From RFQD01 sp049314515 (GTDB lineage: Bacteria > Actinomycetota > Actinomycetes > Actinomycetales > Microbacteriaceae): 34,463 bases of DNA. Position numbers and translations under genes: made by a program. The stretch lies in assembly GCA_049314515.1 (NCBI GenBank), contig JBMOEY010000006.1, positions 1-34,463 of the forward strand. Reading direction: 5' to 3'. The notes under the pieces were generated by a model. That model was given only the letters and a program-made list of their open reading frames with translations. It did no database searches and was not told the DNA's origin. Positions 10,375 to 17,900 of the stretch are shown piece after piece (positions within the stretch are counted from its first letter, which is position 1; each line of letters opens with the position of its first letter).

Positions 10375-11313
10375 CTAGCGCCGCGCCTCGTGAATGGCTG
10401 CTTGCAAGGGCGAGTCATTGGGCACGTGCTCGAGCAGCGCTACCCCATCCACGGGCTCGGCAACGGGCGGTGCCAGGACAGCCGTGGGTACCGCAGCAAA
10501 AACCTCGGCAATGAACGTCTCCCGCAAAAGGTCGGATTTCATGACGTTGCCGGTCCAGCTGAAACGAGGCCCGCGTTCGTCCTTGCCAGTGCGGACGTGT
10601 TCGACCAGCCCCACACGACGAGCTGCCGCCAACGCCGACATCGCCAACTCGCGCCCGGCCGTGCGAACGATGTCGGCCGCAACGTCGTCGTGCTCAGCGA
10701 GTTCGATCACCGCACGGGCAAAGGATGCTACGCGCGCCACGCGATCCGAACTCGTTTGCAGGTCGATGTAGGCCTCTTCGGGGTGAGAAAAATTGTCCGT
10801 CACGAGGGATAGCAATGCGGGCGATTCCAGCCGACCGTCGTACGCCCGCATTCCTGACTCCAGTCCGGCACGGCCAATCCAGTAGGCCGATCCGGCATCG
10901 CCAATGAGATTGCCCCAGCCGTCGACACGCGCAATTGAAGACGCACCCACCCCAAGCGTGACAACACCCGTACCCACCGCGGTCATCACACCCTCACCGA
11001 GGCCGATACTGCCGAGAAACCCAGTTACAGAATCGTGCGCGAGAAACACGCGCTCCACTTGGTCGGGCAACAACGCGAGCAACGCGGCCGGTTTGCTATT
11101 CGCCGCCGTGAGCCCCGTCATGCCGACGGATAAACTCACTGGCCCGACGTGCCCAGCCAGCGAATCCACAATCACCGTCGCCAATTGCGCAAACAGCTCT
11201 GCGTCGGTTCGCAAACCTGGGTAGCCCCCGTCGACGCGCGAACCGTCGTGCTGCAGAAGTGTTCGTATGCCTGTTTGACCCGCATCGAGCGCGAGCGTAA
11301 TGTGCCCCGTCAT
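10375..11313 (-). CDS. BadF/BadG/BcrA/BcrD-type sugar kinase, probable N-acetylglucosamine kinase
   Basis: This ASKHA-fold kinase is about 312 residues from the ATG at 11313; a GTG at 11328, three bases after the TM2 stop, is the alternative start. ALDAGQTGIRTLL is the phosphate-1 loop (D-G-T type). VGTGVVTLGV and GWGNLIGDAGSAYWIGR form the phosphate-2 and sugar-contact region typical of GlcNAc kinases. The C-terminus has FSWTGNVMKSDLL and related helices. The expected reaction is ATP-dependent 6-phosphorylation of N-acetylglucosamine in the cytoplasm, which would complement the secreted GH3 enzyme and the sugar-ABC ATPase encoded nearby. Substrate preference within the family (GlcNAc, glucosamine or others) cannot be fixed from sequence. 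It is probably transcribed with the TM2 gene. Confidence 0.8.
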   Translation of the reverse strand: MTGHITLALDAGQTGIRTLLQHDGSRVDGGYPGLRTDAELFAQLATVIVDSLAGHVGPVSLSVGMTGLTAANSKPAALLALLPDQVERVFLAHDSVTGFLGSIGLGEGVMTAVGTGVVTLGVGASSIARVDGWGNLIGDAGSAYWIGRAGLESGMRAYDGRLESPALLSLVTDNFSHPEEAYIDLQTSSDRVARVASFARAVIELAEHDDVAADIVRTAGRELAMSALAAARRVGLVEHVRTGKDERGPRFSWTGNVMKSDLLRETFIAEVFAAVPTAVLAPPVAEPVDGVALLEHVPNDSPLQAAIHEARR

Positions 11314-11331
11314 TTTCCGCGGTGCCACACA

Positions 11332-11550
11332 CTACGGCTTGACGAAACGGCCACTCTTGTCAGTAAAGGATCCGATGAGAATCATGATGAGGTCGATAAT
11401 CCACAGGACGCCGAACACACCGCCTGTCAGCAGCATCAGGATGCCCGTGCCGACCTTGCCCACGTAGAAGCGGTGGATTCCCAGCACCCCGAGGAAGATG
11501 CAGAGAATGAGCGTGACAACCCAGTTTTGAGGGCTCGTGTTTTCGGACAT
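11332..11550 (-). CDS. TM2 domain-containing small membrane protein
   Basis: This 72-residue protein starts at an ATG preceded by AAGGAG. It consists of a short polar N-terminus and two membrane helices. The first helix (about 11-25) leads into GIHRFYVGK, the hallmark of the TM2 domain, and the second (about 35-60) contains WIIDLIMILIGSF. The C-terminus is short and basic. TM2 proteins are widespread in bacteria, often small and of unknown role. The gene lies between tRNA-Ala with its terminator and the sugar kinase, whose start is only a few bases after this stop, so translation may be coupled. Confidence 0.88.
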   Translation of the reverse strand: MSENTSPQNWVVTLILCIFLGVLGIHRFYVGKVGTGILMLLTGGVFGVLWIIDLIMILIGSFTDKSGRFVKP

Positions 11551-11649
11551 GGCGACTCCTTGATGTGTGAGAAAAATGTGGGTTCAGCGTATCAGCGAGA
11601 TGACATGCAGAGAGGACTCGACGCCCCTTCTGCCGCGGGTGAAATGCGA

Positions 11650-11674
11650 AACGCCGCTCACACAGAGCGGCGTT
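11650..11674 (-). terminator. Terminator hairpin downstream of tRNA-Ala
   Basis: On the minus strand, AACGCCGCTC-TGTGT-GAGCGGCGTT forms a perfect 10-bp stem with a 5-base loop, starting 10 bases after the tRNA 3' end. A short T-rich tail (TCGCATTTC) follows. It would end the tRNA transcript and insulate the TM2 gene. Confidence 0.75.
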
Positions 11675-11683
11675 CGGCATTTG

Positions 11684-11756
11684 TGGATCTGAGGGGACTC
11701 GAACCCCTGACCCCCTGCATGCCATGCAGGTGCGCTACCAGCTGCGCCACAGACCC
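11684..11756 (-). tRNA. tRNA-Ala (anticodon GGC)
   Basis: The 73-base minus-strand sequence folds as a standard cloverleaf. The acceptor stem pairs GGGTCTG with CAGATCC, leaving discriminator A. The D-stem is GCGC/GCGC, and the anticodon stem CCTGC/GCAGG encloses ATGGCAT with anticodon GGC. The T-arm contains GGTTCGAGTCC. Anticodon GGC decodes GCC and GCU alanine codons. CCA is not encoded (CAA follows). It lies 38 bases after the rsfS stop on the same strand and is followed by a strong hairpin. Confidence 0.96.
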
Positions 11757-11794
11757 GTGCGGTTCTCTCGAACCAACTGCACAAGGTTACTACA

Positions 11795-12178
11795 TCACTC
11801 AGTGGGTGCTAAATCCACCCCGGCGACCGTGACCGGAAGCACCGGACAGTCTTTCCAGAGACGCTCAAGGCCGTAGTACAGACGCTCTTCTTCATGAAAA
11901 ACGTGAACAACGAGGTCACCAAAATCGAGTAGCACCCATCGGCCTTCGGCTCGTCCTTCACGCCGCAGAGGCTTGGTGCCGTGCTCAATCAACTTGTCTT
12001 CGATTTCGCCCGCAATCGCGACGACGTTGCGCTCGTTTCGACCGGTAACGATGAGAAAGACATCGGTCAACGGAAGAGGGCCAGTGACATCGAGTGCCAC
12101 GATGTCTTCACCACCTTTGGCATCAGCCGCCGCAACCGCAATGTTGAGAATTTCTAGCGCGTGGGCAGATGCAACCAT
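11795..12178 (-). CDS. rsfS: Ribosome silencing factor RsfS
   Basis: This 127-residue protein matches the RsfS (Iojap/YbeB) family in length and pattern. GGEDIVALDVTG, LTDVFLIVTGRNERNV and WVLLDFGDLVVHVFHEEERLYYGLERLW are the conserved segments. It binds uL14 on the large ribosomal subunit and blocks subunit joining when nutrients are scarce. Its ATG immediately follows the TAA of the upstream gene, with no spacer, implying coupled translation. The nadD-(hypothetical)-rsfS order is typical of actinobacteria. Confidence 0.95.
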   Translation of the reverse strand: MVASAHALEILNIAVAAADAKGGEDIVALDVTGPLPLTDVFLIVTGRNERNVVAIAGEIEDKLIEHGTKPLRREGRAEGRWVLLDFGDLVVHVFHEEERLYYGLERLWKDCPVLPVTVAGVDLAPTE

Positions 12179-13096
12179 TTAGAAGACTCCCAAGAGGTAA
12201 CCGGCGACGAATAGACCCACCACGGAGACGGCCAAGAACGTCGCGGTGACGGTCAAGGCCAGAGGAACGCGGTCACGAGATTTGATCGGCGACGTCACAG
12301 CGCCACCCCGTGTGACTGTCGCGCTCACCGCGCTCGTTGCTCGAACGGGCGCGAGGTCTTGACTCGGAGCAATCTCGCTTCCATAGTCGATGACATCAAC
12401 CTCTGAAAGATCGAGGCGACCTGAGTCGGCACCGGTCGAACCGAGGCTCGCGGGCAACACAATCTGACCCGTAAGCAACACTTCGCCCGTTTGATCGAGC
12501 GAGACAATCGGGCCGGAAAGCGGGTCGGGCGGAGAGGGAATGATGAGCGCGTGACTCGTCGTCGAAATCACGCCGGTCGATTGCGTGGACAACCCAAAGG
12601 GTTCTCCAACAGCTTGAGTTGCCGGCGCTACGGTCTGTTGTGAAATCAGTTGATCGAGCGGAGTGGTCGTGTGACGAATGACTTGCTCTACGGGTGCAGC
12701 GTTGTCGGAAAGTGCCGGCGAGAGCCCGAATCCAAGGTTGGCCGCAGGGGCGCCCGGAGCGGTCGGCAGTGAGAATCGCGCAGGTTCGGTTCGACCGGTG
12801 AGAGGAGCCGATGGAGCGGAAACTTGATCAGTGCGTTCCTGAAGGGCGCGCAATTCACGTCGACTGAGACCCGAAGTGTCATGAGCCCCGTCGGTCACAC
12901 CACCGGCAATTGCAGCACTGCCCCCAAAGTCGTTGGTCAGGATCGACCCCGTGGGAAGTCGAATCGACCCCGTTGCGAGAAGTTGATCGCGAGCATCCTC
13001 GGGATTCACGCCTGATTCTTCGAGTTCCCGCCGAGCACGACGCGAGAGGTCGCCGAAGGCGTTCAACGCGCCCGACTCTCCCGCGGTGTTACTCAC
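12179..13096 (-). CDS. Conserved hypothetical tail-anchored protein between nadD and rsfS
   Basis: This 305-residue protein starts at a GTG overlapping the nadD stop (GTGA), and its stop abuts the rsfS start. I do not recognise a functional domain. A basic/acidic helix (LSRRARRELEESG) and a related one (LSRRELRALQERT) lie in the first 90 residues. About 180 residues rich in Ser, Thr, Pro, Gly and Ala follow, probably disordered. The protein ends with one hydrophobic helix at about 280-300 (LAVSVVGLFVAGYLLGVF). There is no signal peptide, so a tail-anchored topology with the bulk in the cytoplasm is likely. Its tight coupling to nadD and rsfS is a strong operon signal, but the function is unknown. 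Confidence 0.75.
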   Translation of the reverse strand: MSNTAGESGALNAFGDLSRRARRELEESGVNPEDARDQLLATGSIRLPTGSILTNDFGGSAAIAGGVTDGAHDTSGLSRRELRALQERTDQVSAPSAPLTGRTEPARFSLPTAPGAPAANLGFGLSPALSDNAAPVEQVIRHTTTPLDQLISQQTVAPATQAVGEPFGLSTQSTGVISTTSHALIIPSPPDPLSGPIVSLDQTGEVLLTGQIVLPASLGSTGADSGRLDLSEVDVIDYGSEIAPSQDLAPVRATSAVSATVTRGGAVTSPIKSRDRVPLALTVTATFLAVSVVGLFVAGYLLGVF

Positions 13097-13692
13097 GACG
13101 TACTCCCGTAGAGGTTGTGGGCCGCAATATAGTCTGCGACCGAATCTGGCAACAAATATCGGATGGGGCGATTCGAGGAGACTCTGCGCCGGAGGTCCGT
13201 CGAAGAAATCTCCATATGTGGAATCGTTACAAAGTCTACGTCGAGTCCCTGAAGAGTCGGCTGATTGATGATGTGACCGGGTCGGTCCACCCCCACAAAC
13301 GTCGCGAGTTCGGGCAATGCCGCAGAATCATGCCACGTGTGCATTCCCGCGATAGCATCCGACCCGAGGATGCAGTACAGACTCGCCCCAGTGAACTCGC
13401 GGGCCACGTCGGTCAACGTATCGACCATGTAGGTGGGTCCCGTGCGATCAATATCGATTCGGGATGCGCGAAAACGTGCATCCCCCGCAATTGCCAGCTC
13501 AGTCATCGCAAACCGCTGCTCTGCAGTCGCTACAGCGAGTTTCTGCCACGGATCTCCCGCCGGCACAAACACGACAGTGTCAAGCTCAAGTGCTGTGAAC
13601 ACTTCGCTCGCAACAATCAAATGCGCACAGTGCGGAGGGTCAAAGGTTCCGCCAAAAACACCGACTCTCGTCAGGTTTCCTTCGGCGGTCAA
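13093..13692 (-). CDS. nadD: Nicotinate-nucleotide adenylyltransferase
   Basis: This 199-residue enzyme makes nicotinate adenine dinucleotide from nicotinate mononucleotide and ATP, the penultimate step of NAD synthesis. GVFGGTFDPPHCAHLIVA carries the nucleotidyltransferase HxGH-type motif (as HCAH) and the family's GGTFDP start. ISSTDLRRRV near residue 160 is the second ATP-binding motif (ISSTxxR). The start is taken as TTG at 13692, behind AGGGA, because no ATG or GTG occurs in frame before the first strand. The 60-residue membrane protein gene ends 26 bases upstream, and the stop overlaps the next gene by four bases. Confidence 0.93.
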   Translation of the reverse strand: MTAEGNLTRVGVFGGTFDPPHCAHLIVASEVFTALELDTVVFVPAGDPWQKLAVATAEQRFAMTELAIAGDARFRASRIDIDRTGPTYMVDTLTDVAREFTGASLYCILGSDAIAGMHTWHDSAALPELATFVGVDRPGHIINQPTLQGLDVDFVTIPHMEISSTDLRRRVSSNRPIRYLLPDSVADYIAAHNLYGSTS

Positions 13693-13718
13693 CGGATGTC
13701 CCTGTCGTCCTCGACGAC

Positions 13719-13901
13719 CTAGTGATGGCCTCCGTGGCCGTTGTCGGTCTTGTTACTGTGACGATTGGCCACGTCGCGGTAGGTAAACACCACAAATCCG
13801 AGCAAGAAAAAAGCCACCAGCGGCACAACGCCAAAGACCCAACTAGGTGCCCACAGCGGATTGAGAGTTTCTTCTGCAGCAATCGTGGTGATGACGTTCA
13901 T
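13719..13901 (-). CDS. Small single-pass membrane protein with His-rich C-terminus
   Basis: This 60-residue protein has a short N-terminus, one hydrophobic helix at about 20-41 (VFGVVPLVAFFLLGFVVFTY) and a polar cytoplasmic tail ending GHGGHH. It lies between proA and nadD on the same strand, with an ATG at 13901 and a weak ribosome binding site. I recall similarly placed small membrane proteins in relatives but cannot name a family. The terminal histidines could bind metal, which is speculation. The reading frame fits the operon layout, with 10 bases to proA and 26 to nadD. Confidence 0.7.
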   Translation of the reverse strand: MNVITTIAAEETLNPLWAPSWVFGVVPLVAFFLLGFVVFTYRDVANRHSNKTDNGHGGHH

Positions 13902-13911
13902 GTTCTTGATT

Positions 13912-15177
13912 CTACTGTCGAATCTGGCCTGAGCCGCGAACGAGCCACTTAGTGCTGGTCAGCTCGGGCAACCCCATTGGCCCCCGGGCGTGAAGCTTCT
14001 GCGTTGAAATTCCGACCTCGGCACCAAAACCGAACTCTCCCCCGTCCGTGAAACGAGTCGACGCGTTGACCATGACAACGGCAGAATCAACCTCCGCGAG
14101 AAAACGCTCGGCATGTGCCACATCATTGGTGATGATCGAGTCTGTGTGGTGGGTACCAAAAGTGCGAATGTGGTCGAGTGCCTCGTCCAGCGACTCGACA
14201 ACCTTGATCGATAACTCCAGGGACATATGCTCGGTCGCCCAGTCTTCGTCAGTCGCCGGAATTGCGTCAGGCCAGTACGCCCGCGTGGACTCATCACCGT
14301 GAATAATCACACCTGAGTGTGAGAGTCGTTCGCACACTGCAGGAATGACGCGGGCTGCAGCACCTCGGAGTACGAGAATCGTCTCGAGCGCATTGCAGAC
14401 GCTCGGTCGCTGCACTTTGGAGTTGTGCGCAATCTCGACGGCCCAGTCGAGCGGTGCTGACTCATCAATCACGAGGTGCACGACACCGGCACCGGTCTCG
14501 ATAACGGGAACCTTCGATTCGAGCACGACCGAGTCGATCAAACTCTGTGATCCGCGTGGGATAAGCACATCGACGAGCCCGCGAGCGGTCATGAGCTCGG
14601 TGGCCCCCGAGCGCCCAAACGGGTCAATAGTCTGCACCGTGAGTCGGGGAAGATCCACGGAGGCCAGCGCATCCTGCATCAATGCGACAAGCACGCGATT
14701 CGAGTTTTCTGCCGCACTTCCGCCACGCAGAACCGTCGCGTTGCCACTCTTCAGTGCAATGGCCGCAATGTCGATGGTGACGTTCGGCCGAGCCTCGTAA
14801 ATGGCACCTACCACGCCGAACGGAACTCGAACCTGGGCGAGGTGAATGCCATTGGGCATGTCGTTTCCCCGAACAACCTGACCCACCGGATCGGTCAGCA
14901 TGATGATCTGACGAACCGCCGATGCAATCGCACGGAGGCGCTTTTCGTCGAGCAGGAGTCGGTCGAGAAGCCCCTCGCCGATGTCGTTCGTTCGACCGTT
15001 CTCGAGGTCGATGGCATTCGCCGTCACAATGGCCGGGATGTCCGACTCAATTGCATCCGCGATAGCGGCCAACCCGGCATTTTTGTGTGTCGTCGAGACA
15101 TTTGCCAGCGTGCGAGCCGCCACACGAGAATCCTCGAGAAGTGCGATTAACTCCGGGCGTACGGTGTGCGGTGTCAT
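13912..15177 (-). CDS. proA: Gamma-glutamyl phosphate reductase
   Basis: This protein is about 421 residues. It reduces glutamate-5-phosphate to glutamate-5-semialdehyde with NADPH in proline synthesis, next to its partner ProB. It is an aldehyde-dehydrogenase-fold protein. QRPSVCNALETILV holds the catalytic cysteine in the VCNALET motif. RVPFGVVGAIYEARPNVT and LKSGNATVLRGGSAAENSN are cofactor-binding segments, and the C-terminus has FTDGGEFGFGAEVGIST and ARGPMGLPELT. An ATG at 15201 (8 residues longer, overlapping proB by 14 bases) is an equally possible start. I prefer 15177 because the family's first helix begins just after it. Confidence 0.94.
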   Translation of the reverse strand: MTPHTVRPELIALLEDSRVAARTLANVSTTHKNAGLAAIADAIESDIPAIVTANAIDLENGRTNDIGEGLLDRLLLDEKRLRAIASAVRQIIMLTDPVGQVVRGNDMPNGIHLAQVRVPFGVVGAIYEARPNVTIDIAAIALKSGNATVLRGGSAAENSNRVLVALMQDALASVDLPRLTVQTIDPFGRSGATELMTARGLVDVLIPRGSQSLIDSVVLESKVPVIETGAGVVHLVIDESAPLDWAVEIAHNSKVQRPSVCNALETILVLRGAAARVIPAVCERLSHSGVIIHGDESTRAYWPDAIPATDEDWATEHMSLELSIKVVESLDEALDHIRTFGTHHTDSIITNDVAHAERFLAEVDSAVVMVNASTRFTDGGEFGFGAEVGISTQKLHARGPMGLPELTSTKWLVRGSGQIRQ

Positions 15178-15187
15178 GCGGGCAAGT

Positions 15188-16012
15188 TTACTTTCGCTCA
15201 TTCGTCAGTCGAACGTCGGCCGTGCCCGACGCAACAGGGTTCGCGTCAAACCACGTTCCGATCATCTCGCCCGATAGTGCCCGGTCGACCATCGTCGAGC
15301 TCGTGACGAGCACACTCACCCCCGCGACGGCCGCAAGTCGGGCCGCAGAAACTTTCGTGGCCGCACCGCCGGTGCCTACTCCGGCTGCACCAACCGAGCC
15401 AAATTCGAGTCCCGCCAGCGCGTCTCCATACGCAACCTGCTCGAGACGCTCGGCGCCCGGCTCGTGCGGTGGCTTCGTGTACAGAGCATCCACATCGCTG
15501 AGCAGAATCAACGCATCGGCGCCCAGCAGCGACGCAACGAGTGCAGCGAGTCGATCGTTGTCGCCAAAGCGAATTTCGGCGGTGGCAACCGTGTCGTTTT
15601 CGTTCACAATTGGCAGGATACGCAACTCAAGCAAGCGGTTGATCGCCTGTTCTGCGTTGCCGCGTGGCACAGGGTCCTCAAGGTCTCCGGCGGTCAGGAG
15701 TACTTGCCCGGCGGTGATGTCGAACCGACTGAGTGACTCCTGGTATCGGTAGATGAGTACGTTCTGCCCCACCGCCGCGGCGGCCTGCTGGGTGGCCAAA
15801 TCGGTCGGTCGGTCGCCAAGCCCTAGAAACGGCATACCCGTGGCAATGGCACCTGACGAGACCAGGACGACTTCCGTTCCCCGCGCGTGAGCGGCCGCGA
15901 GGGCATCGACCAAGTTGTCAATGCGATGGGCGTTCTCGCCACTAATCGACGACGAGCCCACTTTCACAACAAGTCGCTTGGCACGAGGGATGTCCGACCT
16001 CGTCATGCTCAT
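15188..16012 (-). CDS. proB: Glutamate 5-kinase lacking the C-terminal PUA domain
   Basis: This 274-residue protein phosphorylates glutamate to start proline synthesis. The amino acid kinase fold is complete: KRLVVKVGSSSI at the start, LVSSGAIATGM, IVNENDTVATAEIRFGDND, LLSDVDALYT and GTGGAATKVSAARLA. Most ProB proteins (about 365-375 residues, for example in E. coli) continue into a PUA domain. This one ends shortly after GEMIGTWFDAN, so the PUA domain is absent. PUA-less forms exist in some lineages and may alter proline feedback control. The ATG overlaps the obgE stop (ATGA), supporting the start and coupled translation. Confidence 0.93.
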   Translation of the reverse strand: MSMTRSDIPRAKRLVVKVGSSSISGENAHRIDNLVDALAAAHARGTEVVLVSSGAIATGMPFLGLGDRPTDLATQQAAAAVGQNVLIYRYQESLSRFDITAGQVLLTAGDLEDPVPRGNAEQAINRLLELRILPIVNENDTVATAEIRFGDNDRLAALVASLLGADALILLSDVDALYTKPPHEPGAERLEQVAYGDALAGLEFGSVGAAGVGTGGAATKVSAARLAAVAGVSVLVTSSTMVDRALSGEMIGTWFDANPVASGTADVRLTNERK

Positions 16013-17520
16013 TCGTCATCCTCCTCGCCAACCCAGAGTCCTGCGTCCCGCTCGCGCCCGAGCTCCTCCCGGGCCTCGCGCTTCGCATCCATCAACGCAC
16101 CATATTCTTCACGACGCTGCTTAGTATTGCGTCGGCTATTCTCGCTCAGACGCTCATCAGAACCCCGCGGACCGACGAGCAATTCAGCAGTCGACGTGAG
16201 TGTCGGCTCCCAATCGAACACGACACCGTTGCCGGCACCAATGACGACCGTGGATCCGGGGACGGCACCTGCACGGAAGAGTTCCCCTTCGACGCCAAGT
16301 TTGGCAAGTCGATCGGCGAGGTAACCAATAGCCTCGTCGTTTTGGAAGTCTGTCTGCATGACCCAACGTTCGGGCTTGGCACCACGGATGCGATAAATCG
16401 GTCCGTCACTCCCACCCTCGACTTTGATTGTGAAGCCAGCTTCGTCAACGGCTGTCGGACGAATGACAATTCGCGGCGCGACCGGTTCGGCAGCGACCTC
16501 CGCACGATGTTTTTCCACGATTTCAGCCAGTGCAAACGACAGGGGTCGCAAGCCTTCGTGAGACACGGCAGAAATCTCGAAAACCCGATATCCCATCGCC
16601 TCGAAATCTGCACGAACCATGTCAGCCAAGTCATGTCCGTCGGGAACGTCAATCTTGTTGAGAGCAATCAGTTGCGGGCGATCGAGGAGCGGAATTTGAT
16701 CGGAGGGAACTGGATACGCGGCAAGTTCCCGCTTAATGACCTCGAGATCACTCAGCGGATCGCGACCTGGCTCGAGCGTGGCGCAATCAATGACGTGCAA
16801 CAAGGCGGTGCAGCGCTCGACGTGACGCAAAAATTCCAGCCCAAGCCCTTTTCCTTCGCTCGCGCCCTCAATGAGACCCGGCACGTCGGCGATGGTGTAC
16901 CGAGAGTCTCCGGCCTGCACAACGCCGAGGTTGGGATGGAGCGTCGTGAACGGGTAGTCGGCAATTTTTGGGCGAGCCGCCGAGAGAGCGGCAACCAAAC
17001 TCGACTTGCCGGCAGAGGGAAAACCGACCAACGCCACGTCTGCGAGAGTCTTCAATTCGAGGATGACGTCGCCCTGCCAACCCTCCGTGCCAAGCAAGGC
17101 AAAACCGGGTGCTTTCCGTTTCGTCGACGAAAGTGCTGCATTCCCGAGTCCGCCCTGACCCCCCGGTGCTACGACAAAACGCATGCCCGGCGTGTCCATG
17201 TCTATCAACGGCGTTCCGTCAGCATCTTTCACGACGGTTCCAACGGGAACCGAGAGTTCGGTGTGCGATCCGGAGTGACCGGACCGGTTGTCACCCATAC
17301 CGAACCCACCATTTTCGGCTGACTGGTGTGGGTGCCGATGAAAACTCAAAAGTGTCGTCACTTGCGGGTCGGCAATGAGTACGACATCACCGCCGTTTCC
17401 ACCATTTCCGCCATCTGGCCCAGCAAGTGGTTTAAATTTCTCGCGCCGAACCGAGACACACCCGTTACCGCCATTACCCGCACGGAGATGGAGGGTGACG
17501 TTATCAACGAAAGTCGTCAT
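16009..17520 (-). CDS. obgE: GTPase Obg/CgtA
   Basis: This 503-residue GTPase acts in 50S ribosome assembly and stress signalling. The Gly-rich Obg fold occupies about 1-158 (GPDGGNGGNGGDVVLIAD). The G domain follows, with P-loop GFPSAGKSS, G3 DVPGLIEG, G4 NKID and G5 SAVSHEG. A C-terminal OCT domain (VEGELFRAGAVPGSTVVIG, about 410-440) comes next, then an extended Arg/Glu-rich tail of about 60 residues that is typical of actinobacteria. AGAGGAG lies 7 bases before the ATG. A strong terminator separates it from rpmA, so it probably has its own promoter or depends on read-through. Confidence 0.96.
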   Translation of the reverse strand: MTTFVDNVTLHLRAGNGGNGCVSVRREKFKPLAGPDGGNGGNGGDVVLIADPQVTTLLSFHRHPHQSAENGGFGMGDNRSGHSGSHTELSVPVGTVVKDADGTPLIDMDTPGMRFVVAPGGQGGLGNAALSSTKRKAPGFALLGTEGWQGDVILELKTLADVALVGFPSAGKSSLVAALSAARPKIADYPFTTLHPNLGVVQAGDSRYTIADVPGLIEGASEGKGLGLEFLRHVERCTALLHVIDCATLEPGRDPLSDLEVIKRELAAYPVPSDQIPLLDRPQLIALNKIDVPDGHDLADMVRADFEAMGYRVFEISAVSHEGLRPLSFALAEIVEKHRAEVAAEPVAPRIVIRPTAVDEAGFTIKVEGGSDGPIYRIRGAKPERWVMQTDFQNDEAIGYLADRLAKLGVEGELFRAGAVPGSTVVIGAGNGVVFDWEPTLTSTAELLVGPRGSDERLSENSRRNTKQRREEYGALMDAKREAREELGRERDAGLWVGEEDDE

Positions 17521-17563
17521 GTCAGCTCCTCTTCATGCGGAAGGCACATGGCCATTCGATCTG

Positions 17564-17606
17564 AAAAACAAAAAAGAGGAGGCGAGCCATTCCAGCTCGC
17601 CCCCTC
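17564..17606 (-). terminator. Rho-independent terminator after rpmA
   Basis: On the minus strand, GAGGGGGCGAGC (17606-17595) pairs with GCTCGCCTCCTC (17587-17576) in a 12-bp stem with one G-U pair and a 7-base loop. TTTTTTGTTTTT follows immediately. This is the best intrinsic terminator in the window and closes the rplU-rpmA transcript before obgE. Confidence 0.93.
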
Positions 17607-17619
17607 AACGGATGGTGTG

Positions 17620-17637
17620 CCGGCGTTGTTACGCCGG
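17620..17637 (-). repeat. Hairpin spanning the rpmA stop codon
   Basis: On the minus strand, CCGGCGT-AACA-ACGCCGG is a perfect 7-bp stem with a 4-base loop. It contains the end of the rpmA reading frame and its TAA (17631-17629). It precedes the main terminator by 13 bases and may stabilise the transcript 3' end. Confidence 0.45.
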
Positions 17638-17880
17638 GACGATGTTGACGACCTTGCGGCCACCCTTCGTGCCAAACTCCACAGCGCCAGCTGCCAACGC
17701 GAACAGGGTGTCATCGCCGCCACGACCGACATTGACGCCGGGGTGGAAATGGGTGCCACGCTGGCGGACAAGAATTTCGCCCGCTAGAACCTTCTGACCG
17801 CCGAAGCGCTTAACGCCGAGACGTTGTGCGTTGGAGTCACGACCGTTGCGGGTCGAACTCGCTCCCTTTTTGTGTGCCAT
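17629..17880 (-). CDS. rpmA: 50S ribosomal protein bL27
   Basis: This 83-residue ribosomal protein has the standard N-terminus MAHKKGASSTRNGRDSNAQR, which reaches the peptidyl transferase centre. LGVKRFGGQKVLAGEILVRQ and GTHFHPGVNVGRGGDDTLF are the conserved core. There is no N-terminal extension of the type cleaved by Prp in Firmicutes. AGGAG lies 10 bases upstream of the ATG. It follows rplU by 20 bases in the usual L21-L27 pair. Confidence 0.98.
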   Translation of the reverse strand: MAHKKGASSTRNGRDSNAQRLGVKRFGGQKVLAGEILVRQRGTHFHPGVNVGRGGDDTLFALAAGAVEFGTKGGRKVVNIVPA

Positions 17881-17900
17881 GTCTTTCGGTTCTCCTGTGA

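Noticed and set aside
16342..17322. Plus-strand open frame of 326 codons
   Set aside because: Antisense to obgE, whose motifs are complete; no recognisable product.
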